A stretch of 6,044 nt of DNA. Source: Gemmatimonadota bacterium. Lineage in GTDB: Bacteria > Gemmatimonadota > Gemmatimonadetes > Palauibacterales > Palauibacteraceae. Numbering within the stretch: the stretch's first letter is position 1; every line of letters begins with the position of its first letter. The DNA lies in NCBI GenBank assembly GCA_013042495.1, contig JABDQB010000337.1, forward strand, positions 1-6,044. Reading direction: 5' to 3'. Below, in pieces: positions 1-5,090 of this stretch. Below the pieces are notes generated by a model. It searched no databases and was not told where the DNA came from. It worked only from the letters and a program-made list of their open reading frames with translations. The position numbers and the translations under genes were made by a program.

Positions 1-7
1 CCTTCGC

Positions 8-499
8 TCATCGGAGTTCGGTCAGTCCCCCCGATTCGAGCGGAAGAAGAACGAAGGACGCGAACACTCTCTCGTTGACGGCGTTGAGATCTCCCTCCGA
101 GCGAAACTCCAATGCCAGCCAACGGTCCCCTCGTTCAACCACGAACGAGGTAATTCCAAAACAGAGCGGCCCGTCGCAGTGCGTGTAGTCGTATCTCAGG
201 GCCGGCAGCTCGGCGAGATTGAGGGTATCCGTCGGTTCCTCGTCCACCCACAGCCCGCGTGCCCGGGCGGAGTCGAGGTCCGTCAGGTAGAGCTTGACCG
301 GAACCGTTCCGCGCCAGCGGAAGAAGACCGTGTGGCCGCCGTCTTCCACATCTGCGTCGTACACATCCGGTATCTCGAGGGTGTACCCGGCCGCCACGTT
401 GGTCCACGTCGTCCACTCGAAGTCCTGCGGGGCTTCCGGCGGAACGGATCGGCAGGTGCCCAGAAGCCAGGCAATTGCCAGAATCAGGAGCAGTCGCAT
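8..499 (-). CDS. small putative lipoprotein of unknown function, coupled to uppS
   Basis: I do not recognise the family. The 163-residue product starts with MRLLLILAIAWLLGTC, a short hydrophobic export signal ending at Cys16. The residues before that Cys (Leu-Gly-Thr) only loosely fit a lipobox, so lipid attachment is plausible, not certain. The mature part has a segment around NVAAGYTLEIP, resembling the opening of small beta-rich extracytoplasmic domains, and a Cys pair in HCDGPLCFG that could form a disulfide. The start is chosen at ATG 497-499 because a full GGAGGT ribosome binding site (504-509) lies 4 nt upstream and the signal peptide begins there; the open frame reaches further upstream, but only through the uppS gene. 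The ribosome site overlaps the uppS stop codon (TAA 502-504) and the gap between genes is 2 nt, so translation is almost certainly coupled to uppS. It probably acts in the periplasm or at a membrane surface; its role is unknown. Confidence 0.8.
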   Translation of the reverse strand: MRLLLILAIAWLLGTCRSVPPEAPQDFEWTTWTNVAAGYTLEIPDVYDADVEDGGHTVFFRWRGTVPVKLYLTDLDSARARGLWVDEEPTDTLNLAELPALRYDYTHCDGPLCFGITSFVVERGDRWLALEFRSEGDLNAVNERVFASFVLLPLESGGLTELR

Positions 500-501
500 G
501 A

Positions 502-1320
502 TTACCTCCGCGGTGCGTGGGCGATGACGATCTCGGACAGGGGCCGGGACCCGTTTCCGATGGCCGGTGGATTCGCAAGGATGGGACGTGTACGAGCCAC
601 ACGTGCCTGGCTCGGCGACGGCGCTCCTCCGAAGCGCCGCTCGCGTCCACGGAACTCCCGGACCGCAATGGCGAGGTCGTCCACCGTGAACGCCGGCCAT
701 GGCACATCGGTGAACACGAGCTCAGCATAGGCCGATTCCCACAGCATGAAGTCACTGAGGCGCCGCTCGCCCCCGGTGCGCAACAAGAGGTCCACCTCGG
801 AGACCGGCGTTCTGGCATGGCTGGCCCGATCGAGGTTCCAGGCGAATTCGCGCCGGCTCGTCGGACCTGCCAGCGCCGCCGCGAGAATGGCGTTGCGTCC
901 CGAGTAATCGATCGCGAGACGGAGAAGCAGCCGATCGCCTCTCGCCGTCAGACCTTCCGCGGCCGCGATTTCGCGGGCGACGAGGGGAGGGAGCCGGTCC
1001 CTGCGACCGATGACCTCGATGCGTATTCCGTGTTCGATGCAGCGCTCGGCCTCCGACCTCAGGTAGACGCGCAAGAGCCGCATGAGCGACCGGACCTCCG
1101 CGGCCGGTCGCTTCCAGTTGTCCGACGAGAACGCGTACAGGGTCAACACTCCGATGCCCAGGGCAGCCGAGCCCTCGACCACGGCCCGGGCGACCCGAGC
1201 TCCCTGGACGTGTCCACGCGTACGCGATCGGCCAGAGGCTTGAGCCCACCGTCCATTGCCGTCCATGATGATGCCCGCATGCAAGCCAGCCGGCGGCTTT
1301 GGATGTAGAGTACTCTGCAT
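502..1320 (-). CDS. uppS: undecaprenyl diphosphate synthase family cis-prenyltransferase
   Basis: This cytosolic enzyme family condenses farnesyl diphosphate with isopentenyl diphosphates in Z configuration to make the polyprenyl carrier for peptidoglycan and surface polysaccharides. The 272-residue product has the expected blocks: HAGIIMDGNGRW (14-25, catalytic Asp20), RGHVQG (35-40), TLYAFSSDNWKRP (60-72), the Asp177-Arg181 segment DLLLRTGGERRLSDF (177-191) and AYAELVFTDVPWP (197-209). Three usually conserved positions differ from the E. coli pattern: SSENW is SSDNW, RISNF is RLSDF and LLWQ is MLWE. A tail of about 40 residues (233-272), rich in Pro, Arg and Ala, follows the core. The start is ATG 1318-1320, with GGAG (1329-1332) 8 nt upstream; an upstream ATG at 1353 lies in a terminator-like hairpin and lacks support. 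Its usual neighbours (cdsA, dxr, frr, rseP) are absent; it sits behind a regulator gene with an operator-like palindrome over its start. Family assignment is firm; product chain length is unknown. Confidence 0.95.
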   Translation of the reverse strand: MQSTLHPKPPAGLHAGIIMDGNGRWAQASGRSRTRGHVQGARVARAVVEGSAALGIGVLTLYAFSSDNWKRPAAEVRSLMRLLRVYLRSEAERCIEHGIRIEVIGRRDRLPPLVAREIAAAEGLTARGDRLLLRLAIDYSGRNAILAAALAGPTSRREFAWNLDRASHARTPVSEVDLLLRTGGERRLSDFMLWESAYAELVFTDVPWPAFTVDDLAIAVREFRGRERRFGGAPSPSQARVARTRPILANPPAIGNGSRPLSEIVIAHAPRR

Positions 1321-1329
1321 TACAAAGTC
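1309..1329. promoter_or_regulatory. operator-like palindrome over the uppS RBS and start codon
   Basis: The plus strand reads TACTCTG-CATTA-CAAAGTC at 1311-1329, an imperfect inverted repeat in which 5 of 7 arm positions pair. Across 1309-1328 it matches 18 of 20 bases of the motif at 2452-2471 (AGTACTnTGCATnACAAAGT), and with flanks 21 of 25. Its centre falls on the uppS start codon (CAT 1318-1320 on this strand) and its right end reaches the ribosome binding site (1329-1332). Given the position, a bound protein would most likely act as a repressor or roadblock. The probable ligand is the winged-helix regulator encoded just upstream; that is inference. Confidence 0.6.
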
Positions 1330-1341
1330 TCCAGTCGTTGG

Positions 1342-1364
1342 AAAAGGCGGCATCAGGTGCCGCC
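1342..1364 (-). terminator. terminator- or attenuator-like hairpin between regulator gene and uppS
   Basis: On the minus strand GGCGGCA and TGCCGCC form a perfect 7-bp stem (1358-1364 with 1346-1352) around a 5-nt loop, followed directly by TTTT (1342-1345). This is the layout of an intrinsic terminator, with a short T tract. It lies about 40 nt after the regulator stop codon and about 20 nt before the uppS start, so it would limit read-through into uppS. No convincing separate uppS promoter is visible in the spacer, which makes partial termination (attenuation) a reasonable alternative to full termination. Confidence 0.5.
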
Positions 1365-1380
1365 CCGTCCTGGTTGAGGT

Positions 1381-1397
1381 CCGCCGGCTACCGGCGG
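1381..1397. repeat. perfect 7-bp inverted repeat in the regulator-uppS spacer
   Basis: CCGCCGG (1381-1387) and CCGGCGG (1391-1397) form a perfect GC-only stem around a 3-nt loop. It starts 8 nt beyond the stop codon of the regulator gene and precedes the terminator-like hairpin at 1342-1364, so the transcript would carry two stacked hairpins in an 84-nt spacer. It has no T tract on either side. It may protect the upstream mRNA end or take part in alternative folding; GC-rich genomes also produce such stems by chance. Confidence 0.4.
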
Positions 1398-1404
1398 GCC
1401 GTTG

Positions 1405-1812
1405 TCAGCCTTCCCGGGTCATCCGGATCAGGGCCTCCATGTGAGCGACGTACTCCTTCAGGCGCGCTCTACCGAGCTTCGTCAGACCGTATTCCGTATG
1501 CGGCACGCGTCCGGCGAACGACTTGCGACACTCGATGTAACCCGCGTCCTCCAGCTTGCGGGCATGGGCGCTGAGGTTCCCGTCCGTCGTATTCAGAATC
1601 TGGCGCAACTCGGTGAACGCGAGCCGTTCGTTCACGGAGAGGGCGCTCACGATCCCGAGGCGCACTCGTTCGTGAATCAAACCGTCGAGCGCGAGAGGCG
1701 TGGAGGATGCCGCCGCCGGCGAGCCGGTGGGCCCGGCCGGCAGATCCGTATGTCCGTCCATCGAACCTTCCGATTCCATCTTCCGGGCCGTGGCCCGCTT
1801 GTCGTCAACCAC
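1405..1812 (-). CDS. winged-helix transcriptional regulator (HTH_34-like)
   Basis: The 135-residue product is a small DNA-binding protein. The first 40 residues are polar, Gly/Pro/Ala-rich and probably disordered. A winged-helix domain follows (about 44-130): LDGLIHERVRLGIVSAL, then the helix-turn-helix with recognition helix around TTDGNLSAHARKLEDAGYI (75-93), the wing (SFAGRVPHTEYGLTKLGR) and a C-terminal helix. The sequence TDGNLS.H..KLE.AGY with a grP.T.Y.LT..GR wing is what I know from PF13601 (winged helix DNA-binding domain). GTG 1810-1812 is chosen as start: GGAGGT (1816-1821) lies 3 nt upstream, and the codon sits 3 nt before the stop of the membrane-protein gene, giving an 8-nt coupled overlap. 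ATG at 1777-1779 or 1759-1761 are alternatives that would trim only the disordered part. The two palindromes at 1309-1329 and 2452-2472 are its likely targets. No ligand-binding domain is visible. Confidence 0.88.
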   Translation of the reverse strand: MVDDKRATARKMESEGSMDGHTDLPAGPTGSPAAASSTPLALDGLIHERVRLGIVSALSVNERLAFTELRQILNTTDGNLSAHARKLEDAGYIECRKSFAGRVPHTEYGLTKLGRARLKEYVAHMEALIRMTREG

Positions 1813-2416
1813 CGTACCTCCAGGTGATGATCGCGCCGAACGCGAGGTGCAAACCTCCAAAGCCGAGGCTCATCAACGATGAGCCCCAGGCCGGGACCGC
1901 GAGCGCCAGTGCGCCCAGGGCCATGAAGCCGACGCCCATCGCCGGTACCGCCCGCACGGAGAAAGCTCCGCCGGTTACGACCCCAGTTCCGTACAGGAGC
2001 AGCCACGTGCCCGGAAGAAGTGAGGGCAGGCCGGCGGTGACGAGAGCCCCCGTGAGCACGGCTCCCGCTATCAGAGCCGGCATGAAGTTGAGCAAGAACT
2101 TGCGGCCCGGCCCCGAGAGCGCGGACTCCTGCCTTCGCCGTGCCTTCCGTACGATCGCGTATCCGGCGACGCCTGAAGCGAGCACCGCCGTTCCGGCCCA
2201 GATTCGCAGGTCGGCATCGGGGGCGGGGAAGCGGCTGGCGTAGGCCGACGCCAGCAGCGCCAGCGTGCCCATGGCCATGACGCCGAGTCCGGAGACCGCC
2301 GTGAATGTGCCTGACGCCTCCATCGTACGACGGATAAAGCTGAGATTCTCGATCGCCCGGTCGCTCAGGGACGTCGGCTGCTCAGGGTTGTCATCCAGGC
2401 GCAGTCGCTTCTCCAT
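1805..2416 (-). CDS. six-helix membrane protein paired with the winged-helix regulator
   Basis: The 203-residue product is an integral membrane protein of unknown function. A charged N-terminal segment contains the family-like stretch DRAIENLSFIRRTMEASGTFT (19-39). Hydrophobic segments lie at about 38-60, 70-89, 109-130, 134-153, 156-175 and 180-199. The strongest motifs are LLPGTWLLLYGTGVVTGGAFSV (133-154) and GFGGLHLAFG (185-194). I recall similar proteins encoded beside HTH_34 regulators in Acidobacteriota and Gemmatimonadota, always annotated as hypothetical. The start is ATG 2414-2416: the promoter at 2424-2452 predicts transcription from about 2417, so the mRNA is leaderless or nearly so, and no ribosome site precedes the ATG. 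An in-frame TTG at 2450-2452 lies within the -35 box and is rejected. It is the first gene of the operon and overlaps the regulator gene by 8 nt. It may sense or respond to a membrane state, with the regulator as its output; that is speculation. Confidence 0.85.
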   Translation of the reverse strand: MEKRLRLDDNPEQPTSLSDRAIENLSFIRRTMEASGTFTAVSGLGVMAMGTLALLASAYASRFPAPDADLRIWAGTAVLASGVAGYAIVRKARRRQESALSGPGRKFLLNFMPALIAGAVLTGALVTAGLPSLLPGTWLLLYGTGVVTGGAFSVRAVPAMGVGFMALGALALAVPAWGSSLMSLGFGGLHLAFGAIITWRYGG

Positions 2417-2423
2417 GACCAGG

Positions 2424-2452
2424 AGTCTACAGGCCGGGGATAGTGCTGTCAA
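2424..2452 (-). promoter_or_regulatory. sigma70-like promoter of the membrane protein-regulator operon
   Basis: On the minus strand a perfect -35 hexamer TTGACA (2447-2452) is separated by exactly 17 nt from TAGACT (2424-2429), a 4 of 6 match to the -10 consensus. Initiation about 7 nt downstream falls at roughly 2417, one base before the ATG at 2414-2416, predicting a leaderless transcript. The operator-like palindrome at 2454-2472 begins 1 nt upstream of the -35 box, so the operon is probably autoregulated. Confidence 0.72.
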
Positions 2453-2472
2453 GTACTTTGCATCACAAAGTA
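2452..2472. promoter_or_regulatory. operator palindrome upstream of the regulator operon promoter
   Basis: TACTTTG (2454-2460), spacer CATCA and CAAAGTA (2466-2472) form a perfect inverted repeat with 7-bp arms and a centre at 2463. It directly abuts the -35 box of the leftward promoter and lies about 120 nt before the start of the divergent DUF2252-like gene, so it could affect both. The same motif recurs over the uppS start codon. An AT-rich perfect palindrome in GC-rich surroundings, next to an operon encoding a winged-helix regulator, is a typical autoregulatory site. Confidence 0.72.
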
Positions 2473-2590
2473 AATGTGTATTCTCTGGCGGAGCGTCTGT
2501 CGGGACCGAGAGTGGCGGGCCGCGCGTGCCCGTCCTACGATGTCACTCTTCCGGCCGCCGCCGGGTTCACCGCGAGCAACCGAGGGTAGT

Positions 2591-3850
2591 GTGCGAACCA
2601 GTCACGGAGGTCACCGCATCGCAATGGCGCTGCTTGCGCTGGGGGCGCTGGCATTCGGATGCGGTCCGGCAGGAGAGGAGGCGGGCGAGAGCAGGCTGAG
2701 CGAGGGCGCCGCGGAGCTCTTCGTCCATCCCGATTCTTTTGACTTCGCCAGCAACCCTAGGCTAATCGAGCGCGTTCGGGCCACTCCGCACGGGTACTTC
2801 CGGTTCATCAACATCCCGTTCAGCCGCGCCGTCTGTCAGAGACTCGACCACCTGATCGACACCGGCCCGCTCGGCGCGGATCGTTTTCCGTTCAACCTGC
2901 ACGGGGACGCGCACGTCGAGCAGTACGCGGTCACGGACCTTGGCCGGGGTCTCACGGATTTCGACGATTCCTCGGAGGGGCCCCCGTGGGTGGATGGCAT
3001 GCGCTTCGCCGTGTCCATTCGGCTAGCCGCGCTCGCGAACGGGTGGGAAGACCAGGCAGACGGCATTGTATCGGAATTCGTCAGGGGGTACGCCGACGTC
3101 GTGCAGGACTCGACGCTGTCCGCTCCCGTACCGGCGGTGGTCGAGCGCTACCAGGCCACGTTCAAGCACGACAGCCTGGCCTACCTCGCGTGGGTTGACT
3201 CCATCATGCAGCCGCTGAGCGAGACCGAACGCCGTGAGCTTCTGCTCTCGCTGCAGCCGTACTCGCAGCTCATGCGGGCAACGAATACGGGTCTTCCGGA
3301 AGGCTTTTTCCAGCCCGTGCAGGTAGGAGCGCTGCAACTGGGGGTGGGCAGCGCGCTGGACGCGAAGTATCTGGTCCGGATCGCCGGTCCAAGCGTGAAT
3401 CCGGCGGATGATGTCATCATCGAGATGAAGCGGGTACGAAGCCTGGCCGGGATTCCGTGCATCCGGGCTGACGACGACGACCCGTTCCGCGTGTTGCACG
3501 GGGGCGCCCGCATCGCCTACCGACCCTTCCGATTCCTCGGGTTCGTCGAGCACGATGGCGAGATGTTCTGGACGCACGCCTGGGTGGCGAACTACCGGGA
3601 GCTGGAGGTGACGGGGAGCCTGGAGACCGCCGAAGAACTGTCCGAAGTGGCGTACGACGTGGGTGTACAGCTTGGCCTCGGGCACCTGCGCGACGTGGGT
3701 GGTTCGTTCCAGCAGATGGTCCTGGTCAACGTGCGTGAGCGGCTGAGCGAGATGGAGGAGGAGCTCCTGGCCGTTAGCGCGATCCTGGCCGAGGAGGTAG
3801 TCGAGGCGTGGGAGGCTTTCGTACGGGCCTCAGCGGAACCCTCTACCTAG
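2591..3850 (+). CDS. exported DUF2252-like protein (kinase-like fold), probable lipoprotein
   Basis: The 419-residue product matches the DUF2252 pattern (PF10009), a family with an aminoglycoside-phosphotransferase-like core and no settled substrate. Visible blocks are RATPHGYFRFINIPF (63-77), FNLHGDAHVEQYAV (101-114, for the usual GDaHxxNFG), GLTDFDDS (120-127, for NDFDE), PPWVDGMRFAVSIRLAA (131-147), DVIIEMKRVRS (274-284), the RIAYRPFRFLGFVE strand region (307-320) and GLGHLRDVGG (362-371, for the LArAHA motif). The catalytic-loop Asn is Gln here. GTG 2591-2593 is preferred: GAGGG (2582-2586) lies 4 nt upstream and it supplies a basic n-region before the hydrophobic IAMALLALGALAFG, ending at Cys24, a loose lipobox (AFGC). 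ATG 2624 has GGAGG 13 nt upstream but lacks a charged n-region; ATG 2540 gives an overlong leader. Export is unexpected for an ATP-using fold. It is divergent from the regulator operon and no strong promoter of its own is evident. The family call is fairly sure; activity is unknown. Confidence 0.82.
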   Translation: MRTSHGGHRIAMALLALGALAFGCGPAGEEAGESRLSEGAAELFVHPDSFDFASNPRLIERVRATPHGYFRFINIPFSRAVCQRLDHLIDTGPLGADRFPFNLHGDAHVEQYAVTDLGRGLTDFDDSSEGPPWVDGMRFAVSIRLAALANGWEDQADGIVSEFVRGYADVVQDSTLSAPVPAVVERYQATFKHDSLAYLAWVDSIMQPLSETERRELLLSLQPYSQLMRATNTGLPEGFFQPVQVGALQLGVGSALDAKYLVRIAGPSVNPADDVIIEMKRVRSLAGIPCIRADDDDPFRVLHGGARIAYRPFRFLGFVEHDGEMFWTHAWVANYRELEVTGSLETAEELSEVAYDVGVQLGLGHLRDVGGSFQQMVLVNVRERLSEMEEELLAVSAILAEEVVEAWEAFVRASAEPST

Positions 3851-5060
3851 GCCCGCCGGCGCCTCGCTCCGAGCGATCGGCGCCCGAGGCCCCGGACGCC
3901 GCATCCGCGGCGTTCCACGTGACGCGGCCGTCCGCCGAAAACTCGAGCGACGCTTCGGGGAAATCTTCGGCTGTGAGCTGCGAGATCAGCGCGGCTGCGC
4001 CGCCCGTGCGGTCCAGTCGCGGCGAGCCGAGTCCCGTCTGCCGGGCGCTGATCACTCGCACGCTGACCGCGCGGCCATCGCGGTCGACCTCGAGATCCAG
4101 GACCGGCGCGAGCCCGTTCGGACCCCTTAGGTTGAAGCGAGCCCACGTCCAGAAGTTGCCCAGGCTGTACGCGATCAACCGGTCCCGGTAGATCTCGACC
4201 GCGCGGGGAACGTGAGGGCCGTGGCCAATCACCACGTCGGCTCCCGCATCCACCGCCGCGTGCGCGAATTCGTACACGTTTCCCCGCCGCTCCCCGTAGA
4301 ATTCCTCCGGCTCCCGCGTCACGTGGATGCGGTCCGCGCCTTCCGCGCCTCCATGAAACGAGACGATGACCACATCATGCGTCCGGTCCAGGTTGGCTAC
4401 CAATCGCCCGAGCCGCTCGAGATCGTGGATGCTCACGGTGCCCTTGTTGGGCGAGAAGCCGGCGAGGCCCACCCGGGTTCCGTCGCCGAGCTCCAGCGTC
4501 CCGGTGACCGCGCCGGGCTGGTCCAGCCCACCGTAGACGATTCCGTTCTCCTCCAGCGCGGCGATCGTCCTGGCCCGGCCGGCCTCCAAAAAGTCTCCGC
4601 TGTGGTTGTTGGCCAGGGACATCAGGTTGAACCCCATATCCGCCAGCAGCTCCGCGTACCACTCCGGACTCCTGAACGCATAGCAGACGTCCATGTTGCG
4701 GCATTTCTTCGACTCGCCGCCCTCGTCGAACAGCGCGCCCTCCAGGTTGCCGAACACGACGTCACCCGCCAGCAGGACTTCGACCAGATCGGTCCCGATC
4801 AACCGGCCCGGCGAAACGTCGGGTGCCATTCTCGGGTCCAGGTAGGTCGAATCCGGAAACGCGGTGCCCATCATGATGTCCCCAACGGCGATGATGCGGA
4901 TGGTCTCTGCGCGGACACCGGGCGAGTGCTGGCCGCCCGCCAGCACGCCGGCCGCAGGACTCTGAGCGCGGGCCATAGACGAAGCCGAGAGGGTGGCGAA
5001 GACGATGAAGCCGCATCGAAGCGACCGGAAGTTGCTGGCTGACCGGATAAGACGGCTCAC
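3843..5060 (-). CDS. secreted CapA-family (PGA_cap) metallophosphatase-like protein
   Basis: The 405-residue product belongs to the CapA/PgsA-type family (PF09587), which has a calcineurin-like metallophosphoesterase fold and is linked to poly-gamma-glutamate capsules in Bacillus; most homologues elsewhere have no proven substrate. Metal-site motifs appear in order: GDIMMG (60-65), FGNLEG (103-108), LANNHSGDF (149-157), VSFHGGAE (233-240), VIGHGPHV (277-284) and AYSLGNF (297-303). A basic N-terminus, hydrophobic segment (16-30) and ARA|Q site at residues 30-33 form a signal peptide with cleavage after Ala32, so it is exported. GTG 5058-5060 is the start, with GAAGGGA (5068-5074) about 7 nt upstream. 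The last 20 residues are Gly/Ala/Arg-rich and encode a strong hairpin. It lies 30 nt downstream of feoB in the same direction and is probably co-transcribed. No pgsB or pgsC genes are nearby, so a capsule role is not supported here; envelope polymer or phosphoester processing is a guess. Confidence 0.92.
   Translation of the reverse strand: MSRLIRSASNFRSLRCGFIVFATLSASSMARAQSPAAGVLAGGQHSPGVRAETIRIIAVGDIMMGTAFPDSTYLDPRMAPDVSPGRLIGTDLVEVLLAGDVVFGNLEGALFDEGGESKKCRNMDVCYAFRSPEWYAELLADMGFNLMSLANNHSGDFLEAGRARTIAALEENGIVYGGLDQPGAVTGTLELGDGTRVGLAGFSPNKGTVSIHDLERLGRLVANLDRTHDVVIVSFHGGAEGADRIHVTREPEEFYGERRGNVYEFAHAAVDAGADVVIGHGPHVPRAVEIYRDRLIAYSLGNFWTWARFNLRGPNGLAPVLDLEVDRDGRAVSVRVISARQTGLGSPRLDRTGGAAALISQLTAEDFPEASLEFSADGRVTWNAADAASGASGADRSERGAGGPR
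3855..3890. terminator. strong hairpin just past the DUF2252-like stop, inside the capA-like 3' end
   Basis: GGCGCC at 3858-3863 pairs with GGCGCC at 3879-3884, enclosing TCGCTC/GAGCGA (3864-3869 with 3871-3876), giving a 12-bp stem with a 2-nt bulge. GCC 3855-3857 and GGC 3888-3890 can extend it across a small internal loop. It begins 5-8 nt after the plus-strand stop codon, where a terminator or RNA-stabilising hairpin would sit, but no T run follows on either strand. It also encodes the C-terminal Ser-Glu-Arg-Gly-Ala-Gly stretch of the opposing gene. Confidence 0.4.
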
Positions 5061-5090
5061 GTGTGGTTCCCTTCAGGTTCGCGCGAACTC

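Noticed and set aside
517..1308. 263-codon plus-strand frame opposite uppS
   Set aside because: Antisense to a gene with all diagnostic uppS blocks; no supported ribosome site or domain.
1351..1353. Upstream ATG that would extend uppS by 11 residues
   Set aside because: It sits in the loop edge of the terminator-like hairpin with no ribosome site, whereas ATG 1318-1320 has GGAG at proper spacing and a normal family N-terminus.
2450..2452. TTG start that would extend the membrane protein by 12 residues
   Set aside because: It is inside the -35 hexamer of the predicted promoter, so it would not be transcribed from it.
2513..2541. Possible plus-strand promoter for the DUF2252-like gene (TGGCGG, 17 nt, TACGAT)
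   Set aside because: The -10 matches 4 of 6 but the -35 matches only 2 of 6, which is not enough in GC-rich DNA; left as a weak possibility.
4218..4226. GHGPH in place of GHHPH in the capA-like protein considered as an active-site change
   Set aside because: I recall GHGPH as a common variant in this family, and all other metal-site motifs are intact.
4212..5042. Long plus-strand open frame (276 codons) opposite the capA-like gene
   Set aside because: It lies entirely antisense to a gene with clear family motifs; its translation is rich in Arg, His, Gly and Pro with no recognisable domain, as expected for shadow frames in GC-rich DNA.
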